NCBI RefSeq assembly: GCF_019052805.1
Contig: NZ_JAHQRJ010000001.1
Span: forward strand, 1,240,001 to 1,304,000
DNA: 64,000 nt
DNA from: Noviherbaspirillum sp. L7-7A
GTDB taxonomy: Bacteria > Pseudomonadota > Gammaproteobacteria > Burkholderiales > Burkholderiaceae_D
Direction: 5' to 3'
The notes under the pieces were generated by a model that searched no databases, was not told the DNA's origin, and saw nothing but the letters and a program-made list of their open reading frames with translations. Both the position numbers and the translations under genes were made by a program. Each line of letters starts with the position of its first letter. Within the stretch, counting starts at the first letter, position 1. Shown here piece after piece: positions 10,105 to 19,089 of the stretch.

Positions 10105-11283
10105 ATGACTGACGCCGTCATCGTTTCGACCGCCCGCACCGCCCTTGCCAAGTCCTGGAAAGGCGCCTTCAACATGACACACGGCGCAACCATGGGCGGC
10201 CACGCGCTGTCGCATGCCATCCAGCGCGCAGGCATCGAGCCCGGTGAAGTCGAAGACGTGCTGATCGGCTGCGCCACCCCGGAAGGCGCCACCGGCAGCA
10301 ACATCGCCCGCCAGATCGCCATCCGTGGCGGCTGCCCGGTCACCACCGCCGGCATGACCATCAACCGTTTCTGCTCCTCCGGCCTGCAGACCATCGCCAC
10401 CGCGGCCCAGCGCGTGATCGCCGGCGAAGGCGACGTCTATGCCGCCGGCGGCGTCGAATCGATTTCCTGCGTGCAGCAGGAAGCCAACAAGCACATGATC
10501 GTCGAGACCTGGCTCAAGCAGAACAAGCCGGAAATCTACTGGCCGATGCTGCAGACCGCCGAGAACGTGGCCAAGCGCTACAACATCAGCAAGGAGCGCC
10601 AGGACGAATACGGCGTGCGCAGCCAGCAGCGCGCCTTCGCCGCCCTGAACGAGGGCAAGTTCAAGGACGAGATCGTGCCGATGACCACGATCATGGGCGT
10701 GGCCGACAAGGCCTCCGGCATGCTGATGACCCGCGAAGTCACCATCGACGCCGACGAAGGCATCCGTGGCGACACCACCATCGAAGGCGTCTCCAAGATC
10801 CGCACCGCGGTGCCGGGCGGCGTGGTGACAGCAGGTAACGCCAGCCAGTTCTCCGACGGCGCCTCGGTTGCCATCGTGATGAACAGCAAGCTCGCCGAGC
10901 AGCGCGGCCTTACCCCGCTGGGCATCTTCCGCGGCTTCGCGATTGCCGGCTGCGAGCCGGACGAAATGGGCATCGGCCCGGTGTTCGCCATCCCCAAGCT
11001 GCTGAAAAAGGCCGGCCTGAAGGTCGAGGACATCGACCTGTGGGAACTCAATGAAGCCTTCGCCGTCCAGGTGCTGTACTGCGCCGACAAGCTCGGCATC
11101 CCGATGGACCGCCTGAACGTCAACGGCGGCGCGATCGCCGTCGGCCATCCCTACGGCGTATCGGGCGCGCGCCTGACCGGCCATGCGCTGATCGAAGGCA
11201 AGCGCCGCGGCGCCAAGCTGGTGGTGGTTACCATGTGCATCGGCGGCGGCCAGGGCGCAGCCGGCCTGTTCGAAGTCGTTTAA
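10105..11283 (+). CDS. acetyl-CoA acetyltransferase / thiolase
   Basis: A 392-residue thiolase that cleaves 3-ketoacyl-CoA with CoA (or condenses two acetyl-CoA). The nucleophile is Cys90 in NRFCSSG, the NEAF motif and the catalytic His in [10 protein letters not shown] are present, and the second Cys lies in [10 protein letters not shown] near the end. Length fits the family. The start at 10105 has a good ribosome binding site (AGGAG, 6 bases upstream). It opens a nine-gene same-strand run containing an acyl-CoA dehydrogenase, SDRs and thioesterase, which points to beta-oxidation of an acyl or alicyclic substrate. Whether it is a degradative (FadA-like) or biosynthetic (PhaA-like) thiolase cannot be decided from motifs; context favours degradation. 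Confidence 0.93.
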   Translation: MTDAVIVSTARTALAKSWKGAFNMTHGATMGGHALSHAIQRAGIEPGEVEDVLIGCATPEGATGSNIARQIAIRGGCPVTTAGMTINRFCSSGLQTIATAAQRVIAGEGDVYAAGGVESISCVQQEANKHMIVETWLKQNKPEIYWPMLQTAENVAKRYNISKERQDEYGVRSQQRAFAALNEGKFKDEIVPMTTIMGVADKASGMLMTREVTIDADEGIRGDTTIEGVSKIRTAVPGGVVTAGNASQFSDGASVAIVMNSKLAEQRGLTPLGIFRGFAIAGCEPDEMGIGPVFAIPKLLKKAGLKVEDIDLWELNEAFAVQVLYCADKLGIPMDRLNVNGGAIAVGHPYGVSGARLTGHALIEGKRRGAKLVVVTMCIGGGQGAAGLFEVV

Positions 11284-11408
11284 GCGCGTTCGCGCGGGGC
11301 AGCGCAAGGCTGCCTTTTCGCGCCCGCTGCGGTTTCGGCTGCGGCGGGCGCCTGCCTCATGTCATCAACAGGATCGCGCAGGCATGGACTTGCGCGACGG
11401 AGACCAGC

Positions 11409-13223
11409 ATGCAATCCAAACTTCTATCCCGCCGCGATATCGATTTCCTGCTGTATGAATGGCTCAACGTCGAGTCGCTGACCTCGCGTGCCCGTTATGC
11501 CGACCACAGCCGCGAAACCTTCAACGCCGCAATGGATACCTGCGAACAGATCGCCACTGACCTGTTTGCACCGCATAACAAGAAGAGCGACCAGCACGAG
11601 CCGCATTTCGACGGCGAGCGGGTCGACATGATTCCGGAGGTTGGCGCGGCGCTGAAAGTGTTCTGCGAAGCCGGCCTGATGGCTGCCGGCCAGGACTACG
11701 AGCGCGGCGGCATGCAGCTGCCGTGCGTGGTGGAGAAGGCCGGCTTTGCCTACTTCAAGGCGGCCAATGTCGGCACCTCGTCCTATCCCTTCCTGACCAT
11801 AGGCAATGCCAACACGCTGCTCAAGTGCGGCACGCCGGGACAAATCAAGACCTTTGTCGAGCCCATGCTCGAAGGGCGCTTCTTCGGCACCATGTGCCTG
11901 TCCGAGCCGCAGGCCGGCTCCAGCCTGTCCGACATCGTGACCCGCGCCGAGCCGCAGGAAGACGGCACCTACCGGCTGACGGGCAACAAGATGTGGATCT
12001 CGGCCGGCGAGCATGAGCTGTCGGAAAACATCGTGCACCTGGTGCTGGCCAAGGTGCCTGGACCTGACGGCAAGCTCATTCCCGGCGTCAAGGGCATCTC
12101 GCTGTTCATCGTGCCGAAGAAGCTGGTCAACGAGGACGGCAGCCTGGGCGAGCGCAATGACGTGGTGCTGGCCGGCCTGAATCACAAGATGGGCTACCGC
12201 GGCACCACCAACTGCCTGCTCAATTTCGGCGAGGGCAAGTTCAAGCCCCAGGGCAAGGCGGGCGCCATCGGCTACCTCGTGGGCGAAGTCCACAAGGGGC
12301 TGGCCAACATGTTCCACATGATGAACGAGGCCCGTATCGGCGTCGGGCTGGGTGCGGTGGTGCTGGGCTACACCGGCTATCTCCATGCGCTGGACTATGC
12401 CCGCAACCGTCCCCAGGGCCGGCATCCGATGAACAAGGATCCCGCCAAGCCGCAGCTGAAGATCATCGAGCACACCGATGTCAAGCGCATGCTGCTGGCG
12501 CAGAAAGCCTATGTGGAAGGCGGCATGGCGCTGGCCCTCTACTGCTCGCTGCTGGTTGACGAGCAACGCACCGGCGAGAGCCCGGAAGCGGTGCGCGAGG
12601 CTTCGCTGCTGCTGGACATGCTGACGCCCATCGTCAAGTCCTGGCCGTCGCAGTGGTGCCTGGAAGCCAACAACCTGGCGATCCAGGTGCATGGCGGCTA
12701 TGGCTATACCCGCGAATACAACGTCGAGCAGTTCTACCGCGACAACCGGCTCAATCCCATCCATGAAGGCACCCACGGCATCCAGGGCCTGGACCTGCTG
12801 GGCCGCAAGGTCGTGATGCAGGAAGGCGCGGCGTTCAAAGCCTATGCCAGCGCGGTGCAGAAAACTATCGACCGCGCGCTCGCTGTCCAGGAACTGGCGG
12901 CCGATGCCCATGCGCTGGGCGCGGCGCTGCAGCGCATCGACGCGGTGACCCGTGTGCTGTATGCCGCCGGCGACATGAACAAGACCCTGGCCAATGCCTC
13001 GCTGTACCTGGAAGCCTTTGGCCATACGGTGCTGGCGTGGATCTGGCTGGAGCAGGCGCTGGTGGCGGTTGGCAAGGACGGCCATGATGCCGACTTCTAC
13101 CGCGGCAAGATGCAGGCCTGCGCGTACTTCTTCAAGTGGGAACTGCCCAAGGTGCACCAGCAGCTGGACCTGCTGGAAACCATCGACACGACCACGCTGG
13201 ACATGCAGGACGACTGGTTCTGA
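11409..13223 (+). CDS. acyl-CoA dehydrogenase
   Basis: A 604-residue FAD-dependent acyl-CoA dehydrogenase, expected to introduce the alpha-beta double bond and pass electrons to ETF. The length and the N-terminal extension before the core (LSRRDIDFLLYEWL) place it in the long AidB/FadE2-like branch. Family features seen: LSEPQAGSSLSD flavin/substrate motif, KMWISAGEHE, the arginine-rich region near YGYTREY, and HEGTHGIQGLDLLGRK, where the Glu is the usual catalytic base position. The start at 11409 follows a GGAGA site. It lies 125 bases after the thiolase on the same strand. Substrate length cannot be predicted. Confidence 0.93.
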   Translation: MQSKLLSRRDIDFLLYEWLNVESLTSRARYADHSRETFNAAMDTCEQIATDLFAPHNKKSDQHEPHFDGERVDMIPEVGAALKVFCEAGLMAAGQDYERGGMQLPCVVEKAGFAYFKAANVGTSSYPFLTIGNANTLLKCGTPGQIKTFVEPMLEGRFFGTMCLSEPQAGSSLSDIVTRAEPQEDGTYRLTGNKMWISAGEHELSENIVHLVLAKVPGPDGKLIPGVKGISLFIVPKKLVNEDGSLGERNDVVLAGLNHKMGYRGTTNCLLNFGEGKFKPQGKAGAIGYLVGEVHKGLANMFHMMNEARIGVGLGAVVLGYTGYLHALDYARNRPQGRHPMNKDPAKPQLKIIEHTDVKRMLLAQKAYVEGGMALALYCSLLVDEQRTGESPEAVREASLLLDMLTPIVKSWPSQWCLEANNLAIQVHGGYGYTREYNVEQFYRDNRLNPIHEGTHGIQGLDLLGRKVVMQEGAAFKAYASAVQKTIDRALAVQELAADAHALGAALQRIDAVTRVLYAAGDMNKTLANASLYLEAFGHTVLAWIWLEQALVAVGKDGHDADFYRGKMQACAYFFKWELPKVHQQLDLLETIDTTTLDMQDDWF

Positions 13224-13288
13224 CAAGGCCGGGGCGCTGCGGATAGCTGCGGCGCCCGTGTTCAAACGTAAAGCAATCTGGAGCACCG

Positions 13289-13591
13289 ATGCTCAAGCAC
13301 ATCGTCATGTGGAAGTTGAAGGACCAGGCCGAGGGTGCGGACCGCCCGGCCAATGCGAAGAAGATGAAGGAATTGCTCGACGCCTGCGCCGGCATCGTGC
13401 CCGGCATGCTGAAGTTCGAGGTGGCGCTGGCCCAGCCGGACCTGGAAGCGACCTATGACGTGGTGCTCTATTCGGAATTCGCCGACCGTGCTGCGCTCGA
13501 CGCCTACCAGGAGCATCCCCGGCACGTTGCGCTCAAGCCCTTCATCGGCGCGGTGCGCGAGGCGCGCCAGTGCATGGATTATGAAATTTAG
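13289..13591 (+). CDS. Dabb (stress-responsive alpha/beta barrel) domain protein
   Basis: A 100-residue protein with the dimeric ferredoxin-like Dabb fold, shown by the opening MLKHIVMWKLKD, the central TYDVVLYSEFAD and the closing HPRHVALKPFI. Members range from stress proteins to enzymes such as polyketide cyclases; no catalytic residue can be assigned here. It lies 65 bases after the acyl-CoA dehydrogenase within the catabolic run and may act on a pathway intermediate, but that is inference from context only. Confidence 0.88.
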   Translation: MLKHIVMWKLKDQAEGADRPANAKKMKELLDACAGIVPGMLKFEVALAQPDLEATYDVVLYSEFADRAALDAYQEHPRHVALKPFIGAVREARQCMDYEI

Positions 13592-13605
13592 GCCCCCAGC
13601 ATCGA

Positions 13606-13721
13606 CGTAGGGTGCAATATCCCGGAAGGGGCATTGCACGCTGGCCGGGAAGGGGGGTCTTTCAAAGTCCTCCCGATTTGCGACCATGGTGGAATGCCCC
13701 TTCGGGGTATTCCACCCTACG
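13606..13721. repeat. extragenic palindromic repeat (REP-like), paired inverted copies
   Basis: Two copies of a 33-34 base unit lie head to head: CGTAGGGTGCAATATCCC... at 13606-13639 and its near-complement ending ...GGGGTATTCCACCCTACG at 13689-13721, about 50 bases apart. Each unit is itself partly palindromic around CCGGAAGGGG / CCCCTTCGGGG. A third copy is at 58337-58365. The structure and spacing are like REP/BIME elements. It separates the Dabb gene from the SDR gene and could attenuate transcription between them. Confidence 0.8.
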
Positions 13722-13802
13722 CCAGCCGTATATGAAATTGGAAGCGACGCCGCATCCCTGCCATTCACAAACATGCGACTCGACGAGTCACAAGGAGACA
13801 CC

Positions 13803-14588
13803 ATGAGAACCACACAACAGTTATTCGACCTCAAGGGCAAGACCGCCCTGATCACCGGCGGATCGCGCGGCCTTGGGCTGCAGATCGCCGAAGCGCTCGG
13901 CGAGCAGGGCGCGACCCTGGTGCTGTCCTCGCGCAAGCAAAGCGACCTCGACGAGGCGGTAGCGCACCTGAAGTCGCGCGGCATCGAAGCCAGCGCCATC
14001 GCCGCCGACCTGTCGCGCGAGGAGGCGGTCGGCCCGCTGGTCGCCGAGGCGATGAAGCGCCTGGGCCACATCGACATCCTGGTCAACAATGCGGGCGCCA
14101 CCTGGGGTGCGCCGGCCCAGGACTATCCGACCGAAGCCTGGGACAAGGTGATGAACCTGAACATCCGCAGCATCTTCCTGCTCTCGCGGGAAGTGGGCAA
14201 GCAGTCGATGATCCCGCGCAACTACGGCCGCATCATCAACGTCGCGTCGATCGCCGGCCTGTCCGGCAACGGCCCGGACTCGATGCAGACCATCGCCTAC
14301 AACACCTCCAAGGGCGCGGTGGTGAACTTCACCCGCACGCTCGCCGGCGAATGGGGCCGCCACAACATCACCGTCAATGCGCTGGCGCCGGGCTTCTTCC
14401 CTTCCAAGATGACCAGGGGCATCCTGGAGCAGCGCGGCGAGGAGAACCTGGCCAGGCGCGCGCCGCTGCAGCGCATCGGCGACGATGAAGACCTGAAGGG
14501 CGCGGCGCTGCTGTTCGCCTCCGACGCCGGCAAGCACATCACCGGCCAGATCCTTGCCGTTGACGGCGGCGTGTCATCGGTGCACTGA
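13803..14588 (+). CDS. short-chain dehydrogenase/reductase
   Basis: A 261-residue NAD(P)-dependent SDR. The cofactor motif TGGSRGLG is at residues about 17-24, NNAG follows, the catalytic Ser is in NVASIAG and the YxxxK pair in YNTSKGA, so the enzyme should be active. The C-terminal SDAGKHITGQILAVDGG is typical of the 3-oxoacyl-ACP reductase/gluconate dehydrogenase-like group. The start at 13803 has an excellent site (AAGGAG). The stop overlaps the next gene by one base (TGATG), so it is coupled to the thioesterase. In context it probably oxidises a 3-hydroxyacyl-CoA or an alcohol intermediate; the exact substrate is unknown. Confidence 0.92.
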   Translation: MRTTQQLFDLKGKTALITGGSRGLGLQIAEALGEQGATLVLSSRKQSDLDEAVAHLKSRGIEASAIAADLSREEAVGPLVAEAMKRLGHIDILVNNAGATWGAPAQDYPTEAWDKVMNLNIRSIFLLSREVGKQSMIPRNYGRIINVASIAGLSGNGPDSMQTIAYNTSKGAVVNFTRTLAGEWGRHNITVNALAPGFFPSKMTRGILEQRGEENLARRAPLQRIGDDEDLKGAALLFASDAGKHITGQILAVDGGVSSVH

Positions 14589-15028
14589 TGACGGCATTCA
14601 CCCCGAAACAGCAGCCGTTTCCGGCGGAGATCCCGTTCCTGCACGACCTCGGCGTCGAATTCCACGGCATGGCCGACGGCCGTGCCGAGATCGCGCTGAC
14701 CCTGCAGCCGCGCCACATGAACAGCTGGCATGTGACCCATGGCGGCGTGGTGATGACGCTGCTGGACGTGGTGATGTCCATGGCCGGCCGCTCGCTCGAC
14801 CCCGATGCCCGCGGCGGCGTCACCATCGAAATGAAGACCAGTTTCATGGAGCCGGGCGGCCGGGCCGGCGGACGCATCGTCGCCAGGGGTCATGCCTTCC
14901 ATCGTTCCCGCACCATGTGCTTTTGCGAAGGCGAGCTGTGGGATGGCGAACGGCTGGTGGCCAAGTCCATGGGCACATTCAAGTATCTCAAGCGCCCCGA
15001 CGCCGGCCCGCGCATGGAGCACGGCTGA
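14588..15028 (+). CDS. PaaI-type hotdog thioesterase
   Basis: A 146-residue single hotdog-fold protein. The helix motif HVTHGGVVMTLLD is the PaaI-family signature (HGG start of the long helix) and the following VTIEMKTSFMEPG strand fits. Such enzymes hydrolyse acyl- or aryl-CoA esters. The ATG shares one base with the stop of the upstream SDR, showing translational coupling in the catabolic operon, where it may release CoA from a dead-end intermediate. Confidence 0.9.
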   Translation: MTAFTPKQQPFPAEIPFLHDLGVEFHGMADGRAEIALTLQPRHMNSWHVTHGGVVMTLLDVVMSMAGRSLDPDARGGVTIEMKTSFMEPGGRAGGRIVARGHAFHRSRTMCFCEGELWDGERLVAKSMGTFKYLKRPDAGPRMEHG

Positions 15029-15079
15029 ATCGATCAGGCGCAATTTTCTTTCGCAGTCCCATTACAAGGCGGAGTACTC

Positions 15080-16075
15080 ATGAGCACCTATCAGCAGATC
15101 GTCCTGGCATCCCGTCCACAGGGGCACGTCAGCCCCGACAACTTCCGGCTGGAGCAGGCGCCGGTGCCATCCATCACCGATGGCCAGGTGCTGATCCGCA
15201 ACCACTATCTGTCGCTCGACCCCTACATGCGCATGCGCATGGAAGACGTGAAGAGCTATGCCGCGCCGCAGGCGATCGGCGCGGTGATGGTCGGCGGCAC
15301 CGTCGGCGAGGTGGTCGAGTCCAGGAATCCGAAGTTCGCGGTGGGCGACAAGGTGGTCGGCATGCTCGGCTGGTCCGAGATGGGCGTGTCCGACGGCACC
15401 GGCCTGCGCAGGGTCAAGGACGGCCCGGTGCCGCTGTCGGCCTATCTCGGCTCGGTCGGCATGCCCGGCATGACCGCCTGGTATGGCCTGACGCAGATCA
15501 TGCAGCCCAAGGCTGGCGAGACCATCGTGGTGTCGGCCGCCAGCGGCGCGGTCGGCAGCGTGGTCGGCCAGCTGGCCAAGCTGCGCGGCTGCCGTGCCGT
15601 CGGCATCGCCGGCGGTCCGGAGAAGTGCGCCTATGTCATCAACGAGCTGGGCTTCGATGCATGCATCGACTACAAGGCCGGCAATCTTGCACAAGACCTG
15701 AAGGCGGCCACGCCGGACGGCATCGATGCCATTTTCGAGAACGTCGGCGGCGAGATCTTCGACGCCTGCATCGCCCGCATGAATCCCTTCGGCCGCATTG
15801 CGCTGTGCGGCCTGATCGCCGGCTATGACGGCGAGCCCATGGTGCTGAACAACCTGCGCACCTTCCTGACGATGCGGCTGTCGATGCGCGGCTTCATCGT
15901 GTCCGAGCATCCTGAGTTCTGGCCGCAGGGCCTGCAGGAGCTGGCTGAGCTCGTGGGCGGCGGCAAGCTGAAGTTCCGCGAGTCGGTGGCCGAAGGGCTG
16001 GCCGCTGCGCCGGAGGCATTCATCGGCCTGCTCAAGGGCAGGAATTTCGGCAAGCAGCTGGTCAAGCTATCCTGA
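15080..16075 (+). CDS. NADP-dependent MDR oxidoreductase (alkenal/one reductase, CurA-like)
   Basis: A 331-residue zinc-free medium-chain reductase. The opening VLASRPQGHVSPDNFRLE and YLSLDPYMRMRM are typical of the leukotriene B4 dehydrogenase/CurA group, and AASGAVGSVVGQLAKLRG is the cofactor-binding glycine-rich turn; GFDACIDYKAG and FENVGGEIFDA follow as expected. It should reduce alpha-beta unsaturated ketones or aldehydes with NADPH. No zinc ligands are seen. Located 51 bases after the thioesterase, 11 bases before the GST-like gene, so part of the same operon; its role may be detoxification or saturation of an enone intermediate. Confidence 0.92.
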   Translation: MSTYQQIVLASRPQGHVSPDNFRLEQAPVPSITDGQVLIRNHYLSLDPYMRMRMEDVKSYAAPQAIGAVMVGGTVGEVVESRNPKFAVGDKVVGMLGWSEMGVSDGTGLRRVKDGPVPLSAYLGSVGMPGMTAWYGLTQIMQPKAGETIVVSAASGAVGSVVGQLAKLRGCRAVGIAGGPEKCAYVINELGFDACIDYKAGNLAQDLKAATPDGIDAIFENVGGEIFDACIARMNPFGRIALCGLIAGYDGEPMVLNNLRTFLTMRLSMRGFIVSEHPEFWPQGLQELAELVGGGKLKFRESVAEGLAAAPEAFIGLLKGRNFGKQLVKLS

Positions 16076-16086
16076 CCGGGCGCGCC

Positions 16087-17016
16087 ATGACTGACATCAT
16101 CCTGCACCACTATCCGACATCGCCCTTTGCGGAAAAGGTCAGGCGTGTGCTGGCCTGGAAGAAGCTGCCGTGGAAGTCGGTGATCATCCCGATCATGATG
16201 CCCAAGCCGGACCTGCTGCCGCTGACCGGCGGCTACCGCCGCACGCCGGTGATGCAGGTCGGCGCCGACGTCTATTGCGACACCGCGCTGATCTGTGCCG
16301 TGCTGGAGCGTATCGCGCCATCGCCCAGCCTGTATCCGGCCCCGGTGGCCGGGCAGGCCAGGCTGCTGGCGCAGTGGGCCGACAGCACCCTGTTCTGGAC
16401 TGTGATTCCCCATGTGTTCCAGCCGGCGGGCGTGCAAAGCGTGTTAGGCCACCTGACACCGGAGCAGATGCAGGCATTCAGCGCCGACCGTGCCGCGATG
16501 CGCGGCAATGCGCCACGCATGCATCCCGGCGATGCGGCGGCGGCGCTGCAGCAGTATCTGCGCTGGCTGGAGGACATGCTAGCGCACGGCCAGCCGTGGC
16601 TGCTCGGCGAAGAGGCGAGCATTGCCGACTTCTCGGCCTATCACTGCCTATGGTTCCTGCGCAATGCGACGGCAGTGGCCGGCATCCTCGACCAGTTTGC
16701 AGGGTTGCGGAAGTGGATGAACTCCATCGATGCCTTGCCGCTGGCCGCGCCTGAAAAGCTCGGCGCGGAAGGTGCCTTGCAAATCGCGAACACATCTACG
16801 CCGGCAACGCCTGGCGCCGCCTTCGTCGACACCCATGGCATTGCGCCGGGCACGCTGGTGACGGTAACGCCGGCCGATTATGCGCAGGACCCGGTGGCCG
16901 GCGAACTGGTCGCCGCCACCGACAGCGAATATGCGGTGCGGCGCAAGGACGACCGGGCCGGGGAAGTGGTCGTGCATTTCCCGCGCATCGGCTACCAGCT
17001 GCGGCGGGCCCAGTAG
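16087..17016 (+). CDS. glutathione S-transferase family protein, extended
   Basis: A 309-residue protein whose N-terminal thioredoxin-like half (ILHHYPTSPFAEKVRRVLAW, later YRRTPVMQVGADVYCDTA) and helical middle (GEEASIADFSAYHCLWFL) match the GST fold. It is about 90 residues longer than a standard GST; the extra C-terminal part (about 235-309) looks like a small beta domain (GTLVTVTPADYAQDPVAGEL). Ser in PTSPF is the likely glutathione-activating position, by family analogy. It is separated from the MDR gene by 11 bases and may conjugate or isomerise the same reactive intermediates. Confidence 0.88.
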   Translation: MTDIILHHYPTSPFAEKVRRVLAWKKLPWKSVIIPIMMPKPDLLPLTGGYRRTPVMQVGADVYCDTALICAVLERIAPSPSLYPAPVAGQARLLAQWADSTLFWTVIPHVFQPAGVQSVLGHLTPEQMQAFSADRAAMRGNAPRMHPGDAAAALQQYLRWLEDMLAHGQPWLLGEEASIADFSAYHCLWFLRNATAVAGILDQFAGLRKWMNSIDALPLAAPEKLGAEGALQIANTSTPATPGAAFVDTHGIAPGTLVTVTPADYAQDPVAGELVAATDSEYAVRRKDDRAGEVVVHFPRIGYQLRRAQ

Positions 17017-17086
17017 AACGGTACGGCCATCCACGGCCGTCTGAACAATGCGGCGCCGACCCGGGCGCACAACCAAAGGAGACAAG

Positions 17087-17989
17087 ATGCATACATTCGA
17101 GAACAAGGTCGCCGTCATCACCGGCGCAGCAAGCGGCTTCGGCCGGGAATTCGCCAACATCGGCGCGCGGCTGGGCATGAAGCTGGTGCTGGCCGACGTA
17201 CAGCAGGACGCGCTTGAAGCCACCCGCGTCGAACTGGCCCAGCAGGGCGCGCAGGTGACCGCATTGCGCTGCGACGTGCGCCACGCAGCGGAAGTGCAGG
17301 CACTGGCCGATGAGGCAATGCGCGCCTTCGGCGCGGTGCATCTGCTGTTCAACAACGCCGGCGTCGGCGCCGGCGGCCTGGTCTGGGAAAACACGCAGGC
17401 TGACTGGGAATGGGTGCTGGGCGTGAACCTGTGGGGCGTGATCCATGGCGTGCGCATCTTCACGCCGCTGATGCTGGAATGCGCCAGGAAAGATTCGAGC
17501 TACCAGGGGCACATCGTCAACACCGCATCGATGGCCGGCCTGCTCAATGCGCCGACCATGGGCATCTACAACGTCTCCAAGCATGCCGTGGTGTCGCTGT
17601 CGGAGTCGCTGTACCAGGACCTGAAGCTGGTCGACGCGCCGATCGGCGCATCGGTGCTGTGCCCTTACTTCGTGCCGACCGGCATATCGGCTTCGCATCG
17701 CAACCGCCCGGACGACCTGAAGCAGGACACGCCGCCCACCGCCAGCCAGCGCGCCGCGCAGGCCATGTCGGACAAGGCGGTCGGCTCCGGCAAGGTGTCG
17801 GCGGTGCAGGTGGCGGAATGGACCTTCGATGCCATCCGCGATGACCGCTTCTACATCTATTCCCATCCCGGCGCATTGGGCAATGTGCAGCAGCGCATGG
17901 AGGAAATCATCCAGCAGAATAATCCCGGCGATCCCTATGCGGCCGCGCCGCACATCCGCGAGATGCTGCGCGAGAAGCTCAAGGGCTGA
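17087..17989 (+). CDS. short-chain dehydrogenase/reductase
   Basis: A 300-residue SDR with TGAASGFGREF cofactor motif at residues 11-21, NNAG, a catalytic Ser in NTASMAG and YNVSKHA for the YxxxK pair. The longer C-terminus and the VLCPYFVPTGI region place it in the classical branch with a substrate lid. The ATG at 17087 is preceded by AAAGGAGA, so this start is preferred over an in-frame ATG 39 bases upstream. It is the second SDR of the catabolic run and is clearly diverged from the first, so the two probably act on different intermediates. Confidence 0.92.
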   Translation: MHTFENKVAVITGAASGFGREFANIGARLGMKLVLADVQQDALEATRVELAQQGAQVTALRCDVRHAAEVQALADEAMRAFGAVHLLFNNAGVGAGGLVWENTQADWEWVLGVNLWGVIHGVRIFTPLMLECARKDSSYQGHIVNTASMAGLLNAPTMGIYNVSKHAVVSLSESLYQDLKLVDAPIGASVLCPYFVPTGISASHRNRPDDLKQDTPPTASQRAAQAMSDKAVGSGKVSAVQVAEWTFDAIRDDRFYIYSHPGALGNVQQRMEEIIQQNNPGDPYAAAPHIREMLREKLKG

Positions 17990-18058
17990 AACAGTTCCTC
18001 AGCTGTTCTGCCGTTCCGTCGTTCCGTCGTTCTGCCATTCATTACACCAGGAGCCGCC

Positions 18059-18961
18059 ATGTCCGCCGCGATCAAGACCGAGCAATTCGCCAGCCTGTCC
18101 AATGGCACCCGCCTGCATTACGCCAGCGCCGGCGAACCCGGCCGGCCTCTGCTGCTGTTCGTCCATGGCTTTCCGGAGTTCTGGTACGAGTGGCATGAGC
18201 AGCTGGCCGAATTCGGCCAGCAGTACTACGCCGTCGCACCGGACCTGCGTGGCTTCAATTTGTCGGACATGCCGTCCGACCCGGCCCAGTACAAGGCCAG
18301 GCTCATCATCGATGACCTGCGCCTGTTGATCGGCGCGCTCGGCTACGACCGCTGCATCATGGTGGCCCATGACTGGGGCGGTGCGATTGCCTGGAGTTTC
18401 GCGCTGGCCCAGCCGGAGTTGCTCGAAAAGCTGGTGATCATCAACGCGCCGCATCCCTACCTGTTCATGAAGGCACTGGCAAACGACCCGGCGCAGCAGG
18501 CCGCCAGCGCCTACATGAACTGGCTGCGCGCCGAAGGTTCGGAGAAGGCGCTGGCGCAAAACGACTTTGCCATGATGGAAGGCTTCCTGACCGGCATGGG
18601 AAAGTCGCCGGCGCCCTGGTTCTCGGGCGAGACCAGGGCCCGGTATCACGCCTGCTGGTCGCGCGGCCTGACCGGCGGTGTCAATTACTACCGCGCCTCG
18701 CCGCTGCATCCACCCACCGAAGCCAATGCGGGCCCGGCCCGGCTGGAGTCGCAGATGAAGCCGGAGGATTTCACTATAAGAGTGCCGACCAGGGTGATCT
18801 GGGGCGAAAGCGACATGGCGCTCCCCAAGAGCCTGCTGGATGGGCTGGAGCATGTGGTGCAGCACCTGGACCTGGTTCGCATCCCCGAAGGCAGCCACTG
18901 GGTAGTGCACGAGCAGCCGGCGCGCATCAATCAGTTGATCCGCGAATTCATCGAGCGCTGA
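18059..18961 (+). CDS. alpha/beta hydrolase, epoxide hydrolase-like
   Basis: A 300-residue alpha/beta hydrolase. HGFPEFWYEW carries the oxyanion HGxP motif and VAHDWGG the Asp nucleophile elbow typical of epoxide hydrolases and dehalogenases (Asp rather than Ser). The acid is probably in WGESDMALP and the His in EGSHWVVHEQP. Ribosome site AGGAG precedes the ATG. It closes the catabolic run. An epoxide hydrolase with an enone reductase and GST suggests the pathway makes reactive electrophiles. Haloalkane dehalogenase is the alternative, though the WYEW motif favours epoxide hydrolase. Confidence 0.88.
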   Translation: MSAAIKTEQFASLSNGTRLHYASAGEPGRPLLLFVHGFPEFWYEWHEQLAEFGQQYYAVAPDLRGFNLSDMPSDPAQYKARLIIDDLRLLIGALGYDRCIMVAHDWGGAIAWSFALAQPELLEKLVIINAPHPYLFMKALANDPAQQAASAYMNWLRAEGSEKALAQNDFAMMEGFLTGMGKSPAPWFSGETRARYHACWSRGLTGGVNYYRASPLHPPTEANAGPARLESQMKPEDFTIRVPTRVIWGESDMALPKSLLDGLEHVVQHLDLVRIPEGSHWVVHEQPARINQLIREFIER

Positions 18962-19089
18962 GACCGGCTGCACGGCCGCGCCCGGGTGGCGACGGCCGCA
19001 TCGGCATGTACGCGACAGTTACAGCAAGAACGTGACCGGCGCCCGCATTGCCGGTGTACCATACCGGTTTTTTCCGCACATGACGCCTG

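Noticed and set aside
11424-13286. Minus-strand open frame of about 620 codons opposite the acyl-CoA dehydrogenase
   Set aside because: Shadow of the real dehydrogenase; low-complexity composition and no plausible ribosome site.
18001-18041. CGTTCCGT microrepeat between SDR and epoxide hydrolase
   Set aside because: Short imperfect repeat of two to three units with no structure; probably of no meaning.
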